NCBI GenBank assembly: GCA_017990895.1
Contig: JAGNNA010000004.1
Location: 1 to 35,995, forward strand
DNA: 35,995 bases
DNA from: Reyranella sp.
GTDB taxonomy: Bacteria; Pseudomonadota; Alphaproteobacteria; Reyranellales; Reyranellaceae
Reading direction: 5' to 3'
Below the pieces are notes generated by a model that worked only from the letters and a program-made list of their open reading frames with translations, was not told where the DNA came from and made no database searches. The position numbers and the translations under genes were made by a program. This document shows positions 1 to 8,101 of this stretch, in pieces; the stretch's first letter is position 1, and each line of letters begins with the position of its first letter.

Positions 1-2
1 AG

Positions 3-2684
3 CCGACCCAGACCGGTACGCGCGCGCGCATCGGCATCATGACGACGGGCAAGGCCTATCTCGACACGCGCCAGGCGCTGGAGGATCTCGGTATCGACGA
101 CGCGCGCGCCCGCTCGCTCGGCATTCGACTCTACAAGGTGGGCGTCACCTGGCCGCTGGAGGCCGAAGGCGCGCGCCGCTTCGCCGAGGGACTGCAGGAA
201 GTCATCGTCGTCGAGGAGAAGCGCTCGAACCTCGAGGACCAGCTGCTGCGCATCCTCTATCACCTGCCGGCCGATCGTCGCCCGGTGGTGATCGGCAAGG
301 CCGATGAGACCGGCCGCATCATCCTGCCGAGCGAGGGCGAGCTGACACCGACCGGCGTCGCCATGGTGATCGCCGGCCGCCTGATGAAGCACGAGGGCGA
401 ATCGCCCGAGCTGCGCCAGCGGCTCGCGCGCCTCGAAGCCAAGGAGAAGCTCCTGTCGGCGCCGCCGCCCAAGGTCGCGCGCACGCCGTTCTTCTGCTCG
501 GGCTGCCCGCACAACACTTCGACCAAGGTGCCCGAGGGCAGCCGCGCCATGGCCGGCATCGGCTGCCACGGCATGGCGATCTGGATGCCCGAGCGCCGCA
601 CCTCGCTGATCTCCCATATGGGCGGGGAGGGCGTGGGCTGGGTCGGCCAGGCGCCGTTCCATTCCGACAACCACATCTTCCAGAACCTGGGCGACGGCAC
701 CTATTACCATTCCGGCCTGATGGCGATCCGCCAGTCGGCCGCCGCCGGCGTCAACATCACCTACAAGATCCTGTTCAACGACGCGGTCGCGATGACCGGC
801 GGCCAGCCGCACGACGGCCCGCTGACGGTTCCCGAGATCACGCGCCAGGTCGAGGCCGAGGGCGCGAAGAAGGTCGTCGTCGTCACCGACGAGCCGGACA
901 AGTACCCGATGAACGCCGGCTTCGCGCACGGCGTCACGATCCGCCATCGCGACGAGCTCGACGCCGTGCAGCGCGAGCTGCGCGAGATCCCGGGCCTCAC
1001 CGTCCTCGTTTACGACCAGACCTGTGCCGCCGAGAAGCGCCGCCGCCGCAAGCGCGGCACCTTCCCCGATCCCGACCGGCGCGTCTTCATCAACGACGCG
1101 GTCTGCGAGGGCTGCGGCGACTGCTCGGAGAAGAGCAACTGCGTGTCGGTGAAGCCGCTCGAGACCGAGCTCGGCCGCAAGCGCCAGATCGACCAGAGCA
1201 ATTGCAACAAGGACTTCTCCTGCGTGAACGGCTTCTGCCCGAGCTTCGTGTCGGTGCGTGGCGGCGTTCCGGCCAAGGCTCGCCGTCCGAAGCTTGAAGT
1301 CGTGAAGGACGATCCCTTCACCTCTCTGCCCATGCCGACCCTGCGACCGCTGAGCGAAGCCTACGGCATCCTGGTGACCGGCATCGGCGGCACCGGCGTC
1401 ATCACCGTCGGCGCGCTGATCGGCATGGCCGCGCATCTAGAGGGCAAGGGCTGCACCGTCCTCGACTTCACCGGCCTCGCCCAGAAGAACGGCGCGGTGA
1501 TGAGCCACGTGCGGCTCGCCCCCAAGCCGGAGGACCTCCATGCCGTGCGCATCGCCGCCGGCGGCGCCAATCTGGTTCTGGGCTGCGACATGGTCGTCGC
1601 CGCCTCGCCGGCCGCGCTGTCACGCATCGAGCAGGGCATCACCAAGGCCGTCATCAACGGCTACGTCCAGCCGGTCGCGGCGTTCGTCATGAACGGCGAC
1701 ATGGATCTCGGCGCCGAGTCGATGATGAAGGCGATCCGCGATGCGGCCGGCGACGAGGCGACCTCGTTCATCGACGGCACCGGTCTCGCCACGGCCATCC
1801 TGGGCGATTCGATCGCGACCAACCTCTTCATGCTGGGCCATGCCTGGCAGAAGGGGCTCATCCCTCTCTCGCTGGACGCGCTGATGCGCGCCATCGAGTT
1901 GAACGGCGTCGCCGTCGAAAGCAGCAAGCGGACCTTCAATTGGGGCCGCCTCGCCGCGCACAATCTCGCCGCCGTGCAGGCCGCCGCGAAGCCCGCGCTG
2001 CGCATCGAGAAGCCGGTCGCGCGCACGCTGGCGGAGATCGTGTCGAAGCGAGTCGAGCTGCTCACCGCCTACCAGGACAAGGCCTATGCCGAGCGCTATC
2101 GCGCGCTGGTCGACAAGGTCGCGAAAGCCGAGAAGGACAAGGCGCCGGGCCGTCGCGGCCTCGCCGAAGCGGTCGCCAAGTCGCTCTATAAGCTGATGGC
2201 CTACAAGGACGAGTACGAGGTCGCCCGCCTCTACAGCGACGGCGAGTTCCACAAGAAGCTGCGGCAGCAGTTCGAAGGCGACTACAAGGTCACCTTCCAT
2301 CTCGCGCCGCCGCTGTTCGCCGATCGCGATCCGGTGACGGGCGAGTTGAAGAAGAGCGAGTTCGGCTCGTGGATGATGCCCGCGTTCCGCATCCTCGCTT
2401 CGCTGAAGCGCCTGCGCGGCGGCACGTTCGACATCTTCGGCTACAGCGAGGAACGTCGCATGGAGCGGCGCCTGATCGGCGAATACGAAGCGACGGTCGA
2501 GACGCTGCTCGCCACGCTCGGACAGGACAACCATGCCCTCGCCGTACAGATCGCGTCCGTGCCGGAATCCATGCGCGGTTTCGGTCACGTGAAGGAGAAG
2601 AACGTAAAAGCCGCGAAGGAGCGCGAAGCATCGCTTCTCGCTGCGTACAGGAGCCCGGCCAGCCAGTCGATCGCTGCCGAGTAA
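3..2684 (+). CDS. Indolepyruvate ferredoxin oxidoreductase (fused, 5' end outside window)
   Basis: Oxidatively decarboxylates aryl-pyruvates (indolepyruvate and related 2-oxo acids) to acyl-CoA using TPP and Fe-S clusters. The reading frame is open from base 3, and the residues before the first ATG at 39 (RIGIMTTGKAYLD) read as family sequence, so that ATG is internal and the gene starts upstream. About 893 residues are visible of the roughly 1150 usual for the fused form. In order they show: a CSGCPHN segment; the TPP-binding region with GDGTYYHSG; a Cys-rich ferredoxin-like stretch (CEGCGDCSEKSNC and CNKDFSCVNGFC); then the gamma-type domain beginning GIGGTGVITVGALIG. The C-terminus contains an extra helical region typical of the single-chain proteobacterial enzyme. 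It is convergent with the yqgE-like gene. Family assignment is firm; the exact 2-oxo acid substrate is inferred. Confidence 0.93.
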   Translation, partial: PTQTGTRARIGIMTTGKAYLDTRQALEDLGIDDARARSLGIRLYKVGVTWPLEAEGARRFAEGLQEVIVVEEKRSNLEDQLLRILYHLPADRRPVVIGKADETGRIILPSEGELTPTGVAMVIAGRLMKHEGESPELRQRLARLEAKEKLLSAPPPKVARTPFFCSGCPHNTSTKVPEGSRAMAGIGCHGMAIWMPERRTSLISHMGGEGVGWVGQAPFHSDNHIFQNLGDGTYYHSGLMAIRQSAAAGVNITYKILFNDAVAMTGGQPHDGPLTVPEITRQVEAEGAKKVVVVTDEPDKYPMNAGFAHGVTIRHRDELDAVQRELREIPGLTVLVYDQTCAAEKRRRRKRGTFPDPDRRVFINDAVCEGCGDCSEKSNCVSVKPLETELGRKRQIDQSNCNKDFSCVNGFCPSFVSVRGGVPAKARRPKLEVVKDDPFTSLPMPTLRPLSEAYGILVTGIGGTGVITVGALIGMAAHLEGKGCTVLDFTGLAQKNGAVMSHVRLAPKPEDLHAVRIAAGGANLVLGCDMVVAASPAALSRIEQGITKAVINGYVQPVAAFVMNGDMDLGAESMMKAIRDAAGDEATSFIDGTGLATAILGDSIATNLFMLGHAWQKGLIPLSLDALMRAIELNGVAVESSKRTFNWGRLAAHNLAAVQAAAKPALRIEKPVARTLAEIVSKRVELLTAYQDKAYAERYRALVDKVAKAEKDKAPGRRGLAEAVAKSLYKLMAYKDEYEVARLYSDGEFHKKLRQQFEGDYKVTFHLAPPLFADRDPVTGELKKSEFGSWMMPAFRILASLKRLRGGTFDIFGYSEERRMERRLIGEYEATVETLLATLGQDNHALAVQIASVPESMRGFGHVKEKNVKAAKEREASLLAAYRSPASQSIAAE

Positions 2685-2705
2685 GAGGCGATCGACGCGA
2701 GGACG

Positions 2706-2754
2706 GGACGCCCGCATTCCCTATTGGGATTGGGGAAGGAACGCGGACGTCCCG
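2706..2754. terminator. Long hairpin between convergent genes
   Basis: Two 16-base arms (2706-2721 and 2739-2754) are complementary except for two A-C mismatches, around a 17-base loop. The hairpin starts 22 bases after the oxidoreductase stop and lies between convergent genes, so it probably ends transcription or protects the 3' end. There is no T-run, so it is not a classical intrinsic terminator. A weaker hairpin follows at about 2783-2802. The rest of 2755-2901 shows nothing recognisable. Confidence 0.45.
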
Positions 2755-2901
2755 GTTACGCTCCGTCTTCCGCGAAGGGAGGCAGGCAGTCGACGTGCCT
2801 GTCCCTATAGGCCCGTTCGCCTGGGGAAGTTAAGCGCAATCTTGGCGCGCGAACGCACACCTCATGCACCTCAATGCATGCATCCGATGACGGCGAAACC
2901 G

Positions 2902-3498
2902 TCAGGCGCGACCGGACTGGGGAGAGAAGGAGGCGAGATCGAACTTGCCTCCAGGCAGACCGCGACCCAGCCGGTCGAGCGCACGCTGCCACTTGGCGGC
3001 GAGATCCGCGTCGAATACCAGCTCCGCGTCGGCATCGACCACCAGCCAGGCATTGTCCTGCATCTCGCGGTCGAGCTGGCCCGGCGCCCACCCGGAATGG
3101 CCGAGCGCCAGCCAGGCATTCTTGGGTCCGGTGCCGCCCGCCATGTCCTTCAGGATTTCGAGCGAGGCGGTGAGCGCCATTCCGCCGTCGATCAGCAGGG
3201 TCTCGTCACGCTTGTAATCGGCCGAGTGCAGCACCAGCCCGCGCGAGGTCTCGACCGGGCCGCCGAACAAGACCGGCAAGTCCGCGGTCTTCTTGGGCAC
3301 CTCGATGCCGAGCTGCTTGTAGACCTGTCCGAGCGGCAGGTCGTCGACCTTGTTGTTCACGATGATTCCCAGCGCACCGTCGTCATCGTGCTTGCAGATG
3401 AAGACGACGCTCTTCTGGAAGCGCTCGTCGGGCATGGACGGCGCAGCGACCAGGAAACGACCGACCAATGTGGCGGCAGGAGAGCTGGAACCGGGCAT
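2902..3498 (-). CDS. YqgE/AlgH family protein (UPF0301)
   Basis: The 198-residue product is a full-length member of the YqgE/AlgH family, whose biochemical role is not settled (AlgH was linked to alginate regulation). Family hallmarks seen are the N-terminal LVGRFLVAAPSMPDERFQKS segment, the VVFICKHDDDGALGIIVN block, LFGGPVE, and a C-terminal ALGHSGWAPGQLDREM stretch. No signal peptide or membrane helix is visible, so a cytosolic protein is expected. The ATG has no clear ribosome binding site, and the best promoter match lies only a few bases upstream, so a leaderless transcript is possible. It is convergent with the oxidoreductase and divergent from the peroxiredoxin gene. Confidence 0.9.
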   Translation of the reverse strand: MPGSSSPAATLVGRFLVAAPSMPDERFQKSVVFICKHDDDGALGIIVNNKVDDLPLGQVYKQLGIEVPKKTADLPVLFGGPVETSRGLVLHSADYKRDETLLIDGGMALTASLEILKDMAGGTGPKNAWLALGHSGWAPGQLDREMQDNAWLVVDADAELVFDADLAAKWQRALDRLGRGLPGGKFDLASFSPQSGRA

Positions 3499-3510
3499 GG
3501 CGAATGTTCT

Positions 3511-3538
3511 GCTATATCCATGGGGATTGTCCGGCCAA
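3511..3538 (-). promoter_or_regulatory. Possible sigma70-type promoter of the YqgE/AlgH gene
   Basis: Read on the minus strand, TTGGCC (3533-3538) and TATAGC (3511-3516) are separated by 16 bases. The predicted transcript start would lie about six bases before the ATG at 3498. This fits the absence of a Shine-Dalgarno sequence there but is unproven. Confidence 0.3.
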
Positions 3539-3583
3539 AGATCAAGGACCGGTACCCGCCGGCTTTCCAGTGTCGGCCTTGCA

Positions 3584-3612
3584 TGGACAAAAACCGCACC
3601 CCGGCCTAGGGT
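3584..3612 (+). promoter_or_regulatory. Probable promoter of the peroxiredoxin gene
   Basis: TGGACA (3584-3589) and TAGGGT (3607-3612) are separated by 17 bases and point to the peroxiredoxin gene. The implied 5' leader is about 45 bases and includes the AAGGAG ribosome binding site at 3653-3658. This is a consensus-like match only. Confidence 0.45.
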
Positions 3613-3663
3613 CCGCCGGTTCGCAAAGGCCGCGGTTGGGCGGCGTCTATCAAGGAGCTAATA

Positions 3664-4146
3664 ATGGCGAAAGTCGGCGATAAGGTCCCCAGCGCCACGC
3701 TGCGCACCATGGGTCCCGAAGGCCCCAAGGCCGTGACCACCGAAGAGCTTTTCGCACCGGGCAAGAAGGTCGTCGCCTTCGCCCTGCCGGGTGCCTTCAC
3801 GCCCACTTGTTCAGCAAAGCACGTGCCCGGGTTCGTGGCCGAAGCAGCTGCTCTCAAGGCGAAGGGCATTGACACGATCGCCTGCATTTCCGTGAACGAC
3901 GCCTTCGTGATGGGCGCCTGGGGCAAGGACCAAAAGGCCGAAGACAAGGTGATGATGCTGGGCGACGGCAACGGCGAGTTCACCCAGGCGATGGGCCTCA
4001 CCATGGACGGCTCGAAGTTCGGCCTCGGCACGCGCAGCCAGCGCTACGCCATGGTCGTCGAGGACGGCGTCATCAAGCACCTCTTCGTCGAGAAGCCGGG
4101 CGCCTTCGAGGTTTCCTCGGCAGAGTACGTGCTGAAGAATCTCTAG
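3664..4146 (+). CDS. Peroxiredoxin, Prx5 type
   Basis: Thiol peroxidase that reduces hydrogen peroxide and alkyl hydroperoxides in the cytoplasm. The 160-residue protein has the Prx5 layout: the active-site motif PGAFTPTCS with peroxidatic Cys49, the KGIDTIACISVNDAFVM block with a second Cys74, and the GTRSQRYA segment that supplies the active-site Arg. There is no C-terminal resolving Cys, so it is either a 1-Cys-like enzyme or uses Cys74 with an external thiol. The start is supported by AAGGAG six bases upstream and by the promoter at 3584-3612. A strong intrinsic terminator follows at once, so it is probably a single-gene unit. Confidence 0.96.
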   Translation: MAKVGDKVPSATLRTMGPEGPKAVTTEELFAPGKKVVAFALPGAFTPTCSAKHVPGFVAEAAALKAKGIDTIACISVNDAFVMGAWGKDQKAEDKVMMLGDGNGEFTQAMGLTMDGSKFGLGTRSQRYAMVVEDGVIKHLFVEKPGAFEVSSAEYVLKNL

Positions 4147-4174
4147 CGCAGCGCATCCTGCACGGCCAAGATCG

Positions 4175-4206
4175 ACGGCGGAGCGCAGGCTCCGCCGTTT
4201 TCTTTT
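4175..4206 (+). terminator. Intrinsic terminator after the peroxiredoxin gene
   Basis: A perfect stem CGGCGGAGC / GCTCCGCCG with a four-base loop is followed directly by TTTTCTTTT. This is a textbook rho-independent terminator. Its T-run ends only eight bases before the ATG of the AroE-like gene. Confidence 0.88.
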
Positions 4207-4214
4207 GGGGGCTC

Positions 4215-5084
4215 ATGAACCCGACAGATCCACAACTCTTCGACGGCCTGTTCCAGGTCAACGGCGCCACGCGCCTGTACGGCACGATCGGCGATCCCAT
4301 CCGCCAGCTGCGCATGACGGGCGTGATGTCCCAGGTTTTCGCCGCCACCGGCGTCAATGCGGTCTGGCTGCCGTTCGAGGGGGGCGCCGATCTCCTGCCG
4401 CTGATGCTCGACGCACTGGCCAAGATGCGCAACCTCGGCGGCTTCACCGTCACCATCCCGCACAAGACCGCCATGCTCGACATGGTGGGTCGCGCCACGC
4501 CCCGGGCGATGGCGGCCGGCAGCGTCAATCTGGTGCGCCGCGACCCCGACGGGGTGGCGGCGGGCGACAATGTCGACGGGCTGGGCTTCGTCCGCGGACT
4601 GGAAGCGCAGGGTCATCGCGTGAAGGGCGCCAGCGTCTGGCTGGTCGGCCTGGGCGGCGCCGGCGGCGCCATCGCCGCCGCTCTTTGCGAAGCCGGCGTC
4701 GGCCGCCTGCTGGTCACCGAGCTGCAGGAGGCGCGGGCCGGCAAGGCGATCGATCGGTTGCTGAACTACTACCCCGACGTGCCGGTTGCGGAAGTCAGCA
4801 TGCCGCCTAAGGGCATCCACATTGCGATCAACGCGACGGCGCTCGGCCTGCGTCCCGGCGACCCGCAGGCCTTCGACCCGATGACACTCGACCCCGACGT
4901 CGTCGTGGCCGACGTGATCATGAGCCCGGTCGAGACGCCGCTGCTGAAGCGCGCCCGCACCCACGGGCGCCGCATTCACCATGGCCGGCACATGCTCGAC
5001 CACCAGGTGCCGCTCTACCTCGACTGGTTCGGCATCGACACCAAGGGAATCGACGTCATCCGACTGGTGCGCTCGATCGGGTAA
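4215..5084 (+). CDS. Shikimate dehydrogenase (AroE)-like oxidoreductase with altered substrate site
   Basis: The 289-residue protein has the full AroE fold signature: an N-terminal substrate domain, then a Rossmann domain with GLGGAGG at 145-151. The catalytic pair is present, as Lys84 in TVTIPHK and Asp121 in DNVDG. The usual shikimate-binding Ser-x-Ser of the GxPxxHSxSPxxHN motif is absent; the sequence is GDPIRQLRMTGVMSQ. The NTV motif is also changed, to VNLV. The protein is therefore probably an NAD(P)-dependent dehydrogenase acting on a relative of shikimate or quinate, or on an unrelated acid, and may not be the housekeeping enzyme. The start is supported by GGGGG seven bases upstream. 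It lies immediately behind the peroxiredoxin terminator, so it needs read-through or a promoter inside that gene. Confidence 0.85.
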   Translation: MNPTDPQLFDGLFQVNGATRLYGTIGDPIRQLRMTGVMSQVFAATGVNAVWLPFEGGADLLPLMLDALAKMRNLGGFTVTIPHKTAMLDMVGRATPRAMAAGSVNLVRRDPDGVAAGDNVDGLGFVRGLEAQGHRVKGASVWLVGLGGAGGAIAAALCEAGVGRLLVTELQEARAGKAIDRLLNYYPDVPVAEVSMPPKGIHIAINATALGLRPGDPQAFDPMTLDPDVVVADVIMSPVETPLLKRARTHGRRIHHGRHMLDHQVPLYLDWFGIDTKGIDVIRLVRSIG

Positions 5085-5108
5085 GTCTTTCCGTTCTTTG
5101 GCGCTCCC

Positions 5109-5159
5109 GGACATCGCTTCGCGATGTCCTGACGCTATCGGGCCGAGCTACGCTCGGCC
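5109..5159. terminator. Two perfect short hairpins between convergent genes
   Basis: GGACATCGC-ttc-GCGATGTCC (5109-5129) and GGCCGAGC-tac-GCTCGGCC (5141-5159) are both perfect stems with three-base loops. The second ends exactly at the stop codon of the minus-strand SDR gene. They probably act as a bidirectional terminator. They could also belong to a short dispersed repeat family, which needs a genome-wide search. Confidence 0.55.
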
Positions 5160-5921
5160 TTACAGCGTAACGCCGCCGTTCACGTGCAGCGTCTGGCCGG
5201 TGATGTAGCTCGCGGCCGGCGAACAGAGAAAGGCGATCAGGGCCGCCACTTCCGCAGGCTTGCCGTAGCGGCCCATCGGGATCGACTGGGTCACCTTCTC
5301 CATGCCGGCGCGCGGCACGGCCGCGTGGGCATCCGGATCCTTCTCGATGAAGCCCGGCGCGACGCAGTTCACGGTGGCGCCCGAACCGGCGATGTCGACG
5401 GCGAAGGCCCTGGCGAAAGCCTCGACACCGGCCTTGGCCGCGGCCGAGGCCGGAAAGGTCATGAGGCCGCGCGCGAAAGCATGGGCAACGAAGGACGAGA
5501 CGCCGACCAGGCGCCCCGCCGGTCCGGCCTTGACCAGCCACGGCTTGGCCGCCGTCGCCAGTTCGAAGAAGGCCGCCGTCATGGCGTTCTGGCTGGCATC
5601 CCAAGCCGCGCGGTCGAGCTCGCCGACCTGCGTGCGATTGGCAAAGCCCGCGTTGCTCACGATCACGTCGAGATGTCCGAACGCCTTGACCGTTTCATCG
5701 ACGAGGCGCCCCGCCGTGCCTGACTCGGCAAGGTCGCCTTCGAGGATCAGGGTCTGCGCACCCGCACCGGCGGCGAAGCCCGCCACGCGCTCCAGTCCCG
5801 CTCGGTTGCGGCGGGCATGCAGGGCCAGTGCCGTATCGGGCGCGGCCAGCGCGCGGGCGGTTGCGGCGCCGATGCCCGAGGAGGCACCGGTGATGAGGAT
5901 CACGCGGGACGGAGGAACCAT
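5160..5921 (-). CDS. Short-chain dehydrogenase/reductase lacking the catalytic Tyr
   Basis: The 253-residue product has the classical SDR plan: nucleotide-binding TGASSGIG at 11-18, SNAG at 89-92, a Ser in GVSSF at about 142, and a C-terminal [11 protein letters not shown]. At the YxxxK position the sequence reads [10 protein letters not shown], so Lys163 is present but the Tyr is Ser159. Such a protein may be a weak reductase, use another acid, or have a binding or structural role. The frame stays open upstream, but [12 protein letters not shown] is the natural start. It lies 26 bases after the SGNH hydrolase on the same strand and is probably co-transcribed. Confidence 0.88.
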   Translation of the reverse strand: MVPPSRVILITGASSGIGAATARALAAPDTALALHARRNRAGLERVAGFAAGAGAQTLILEGDLAESGTAGRLVDETVKAFGHLDVIVSNAGFANRTQVGELDRAAWDASQNAMTAAFFELATAAKPWLVKAGPAGRLVGVSSFVAHAFARGLMTFPASAAAKAGVEAFARAFAVDIAGSGATVNCVAPGFIEKDPDAHAAVPRAGMEKVTQSIPMGRYGKPAEVAALIAFLCSPAASYITGQTLHVNGGVTL

Positions 5922-5947
5922 GCCGACAGGAGTAGAATCCCGCACGC

Positions 5948-7165
5948 CTAGCGGCAAGTCTGGCGCACGACCGGCGCCAGCAGCTCGGCGAAGCGCCGCG
6001 CGCCCGCAGCGGAAAAGTGCCCCTCGTCGACGAAGTCGGCCGGACCGAACGCATCGACCGGCAGGGCGACATAGGGATCGCCTAGCGCCCGCGCCGTCTT
6101 CTCCAGCAACGCGTTGGACTGCTGCAGCAGGGGCCAGAGGTCGCGATCGCGCACGCGGGGCAGCCAGCCGTAGAGGCCGTCCCCTTTCAGGCGGTCGCGA
6201 TTGACGATCTGCCCGACCCAGATCGTCGGCGTGCCGCGAGCACGATTGATGGCGGAGATCGACCGCACATTGCGCTCGAAGATCGCCGCCGCGGCCGGAT
6301 CGGGCCCGCTGGTGGGCGGCAGCGCATACGGGTCCTTGGCATAGCGCACCGTGTCGACCTCGGCGGCGGCGAGTCGGGCCAGCACCGTGAGCAACGGCGA
6401 GATCGTGACGTTGGAGCCGCCGATGCGCCGGACCTTCAGGGAATCGACCTGGCTCGGCATGTGGAAGTCGGCATAGCCGGCGTCGAGGTCGGGAATGTGC
6501 GCGTTGCGCAGGTCGTTCCAGCCCACGAAGTAGACGGCACAGCGCGGCGCCGTGCCGAACTTCTCGGGGTAGAAAGCCGTCTGCAGCACGTGCTCGACCG
6601 TCGTGTAGCCCGGTACGCCATGATTGACGACGACCAGCCTGTCGTCGCGCAACGCCTCGTCCAATCGATCGGGCCAGGTGTCGCCCTCGCCATTGCCGAT
6701 ATCGTAGGTCGCCGATCCGCCGAACGTCGCCACCACGCCGCCATCGACCAGGCGCGCCGGATCGGGATCGCGACCGCGCGTGCCCTCGGAGGAATGCCGG
6801 ATGGCGAGGCCCGTCGCGCTCGTGAAGGCGAGGCCGCGGGCCGGCACGGCCTGCAGCAAGGGATGCCACTGGAAGCGCGCCGGCTCGGCGCTGACCGGCG
6901 GCAGCAGCGACGGCGAGCCGGGCGGCGCCAGAGCCCACGATCCCAGCCCCCAGGTGAAGTCGAGGCAGGCCAACGCCAGCAGTGCACCCGAAAGGCGCGG
7001 CCAGCGTGCCAGCCCGATCACGAGGACGAGCAGCACCACGAGATAGAGGAAGTAATCCGTCAGCGGCCCTGCGACCTTCAGCTCATCGATCCGAAAGAGC
7101 CAAATCGTTGCGCCGGCAACGACGAGGAGGCCCAAGAGGCCGGCGACGCGAAGGAAGTTGGACAC
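5948..7165 (-). CDS. SGNH/GDSL-type hydrolase with N-terminal membrane segments
   Basis: From a GTG at 7165 the protein is 405 residues. The first 80 residues hold about three hydrophobic segments (around 4-24, 38-54, 58-76), so it is membrane anchored. The soluble domain carries SGNH blocks: FGGSATYD with Ser151 (block I, GGS in place of GDS), NHGVPGYTT (block II), VGWNDLR (block III, Asn217) and a final [10 protein letters not shown] (block V, Asp and His). Members of this clade are esterases or deacylases often acting on sugars or lipids; the substrate here is unknown. No ATG exists near the N-terminus; a TTG at 7174 is the alternative start. The gene diverges from the methyltransferase at 7231. 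Confidence 0.8.
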   Translation of the reverse strand: MSNFLRVAGLLGLLVVAGATIWLFRIDELKVAGPLTDYFLYLVVLLVLVIGLARWPRLSGALLALACLDFTWGLGSWALAPPGSPSLLPPVSAEPARFQWHPLLQAVPARGLAFTSATGLAIRHSSEGTRGRDPDPARLVDGGVVATFGGSATYDIGNGEGDTWPDRLDEALRDDRLVVVNHGVPGYTTVEHVLQTAFYPEKFGTAPRCAVYFVGWNDLRNAHIPDLDAGYADFHMPSQVDSLKVRRIGGSNVTISPLLTVLARLAAAEVDTVRYAKDPYALPPTSGPDPAAAAIFERNVRSISAINRARGTPTIWVGQIVNRDRLKGDGLYGWLPRVRDRDLWPLLQQSNALLEKTARALGDPYVALPVDAFGPADFVDEGHFSAAGARRFAELLAPVVRQTCR

Positions 7166-7230
7166 GCGCTGCAAGTCTAGGCCGGCAACCGCCGTTTGGA
7201 CAGGCGGGAGCTTTGTGCCAATAAGGCGCG

Positions 7231-8100
7231 ATGTCTCCCCTGCGATGGTTGCTCGACGCAGCACGGTCCGGCCGCAGACGGCACGTTGTCTTTGATTACA
7301 CCTACCTTCCCAGGCAGCGGGACTGGAGCAGGTCGCCCGGCGTCCTGGCGTTGACGCGGAAGGCCCAGGAATCGGCCGATGACTACAAGGCGCTGTTCGC
7401 GTACTTCGCAAGCCTCCGCCCGTGGTTCGAGAGAATTCCGGCGCGCGCCGACGACGGCGATCGGACTCCTCGCTGGATGAACGGCTCCCTTCCCGGCCTC
7501 GATGCCGTGTCGCTCTACGGTCTGCTCGCCCGGCACAATCCTTCGATCTATGTCGAGATCGGCTCGGGCAATTCGACCAAGTTCGCCCGTCGCGCGATCG
7601 AGGATCATGGCCTGCGCACCCGGATCGTTTCGGTCGATCCGCACCCCCGGCGCGACGTCGATGCGATCTGCGACCAGATCGTCCGCCGTCCGTGCGAGGA
7701 GGTCGAGATGACGTTCTTCGCAGATCTGCCCGGCGACGCGATCCTGTTCGTCGACAACTCGCACCGGTCCTTCCAGAACTCCGAAGTCACGGTTTTCTTC
7801 ATGGAGATCCTGCCGTTGCTCGCGCCCGGTATCATCTGGGGCCTGCACGACATCTTCTTTCCCTGCGACTACCCGGATGCCTGGCGCAGCCGGTTCTTCA
7901 ACGAGCAGTATCTGCTGATGAGCTATCTGATGGGCGGCGGCGGCGCCGACGAGATCCTGCTGCCCAATGGCCTCGTCTCGAGCAGCCCGGCCCTCATGCC
8001 CGCGGCGCTGGAGGTATTTGAAGGATCTCACTTCGACGGCATCGAGAAGCATGGCGGCTGCTTCTGGATGCGGCGGGGCGCGAGGGCTGAAAGCGCGTAA
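7231..8100 (+). CDS. Class I SAM-dependent methyltransferase family protein
   Basis: The 289-residue product has a Rossmann-type methyltransferase core: motif I YVEIGSGNS at about 107-114, an acidic VSVDPHPRRD loop, and ILFVDNSHRSF for strand 4, followed by GLHDIFFPCDYP. This resembles the Methyltransf_24-like proteins found in polysaccharide and secondary-metabolite clusters; the acceptor is not predictable. The first 90 residues look like a family-specific cap. TTGGAC and CAATAA with a 17-base spacer (7196-7224) form a possible promoter that would give an almost leaderless message; AAGG lies just upstream of the ATG. The gene ends one base before the stop of the convergent dioxygenase gene. 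Confidence 0.72.
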   Translation: MSPLRWLLDAARSGRRRHVVFDYTYLPRQRDWSRSPGVLALTRKAQESADDYKALFAYFASLRPWFERIPARADDGDRTPRWMNGSLPGLDAVSLYGLLARHNPSIYVEIGSGNSTKFARRAIEDHGLRTRIVSVDPHPRRDVDAICDQIVRRPCEEVEMTFFADLPGDAILFVDNSHRSFQNSEVTVFFMEILPLLAPGIIWGLHDIFFPCDYPDAWRSRFFNEQYLLMSYLMGGGGADEILLPNGLVSSSPALMPAALEVFEGSHFDGIEKHGGCFWMRRGARAESA

Positions 8101-8101
8101 G

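Noticed and set aside
3579..3612. TTGCAT and TAGGGT as the peroxiredoxin promoter
   Set aside because: The hexamers match those of the tRNA promoter, but the spacing is 22 bases; TGGACA at 3584 gives the proper 17.
5922..6938. Upstream extension of the SDR frame to a 592-residue protein
   Set aside because: The extra part lies in another frame of the SGNH hydrolase and is Arg-rich shadow sequence; [12 protein letters not shown] is a natural SDR start.
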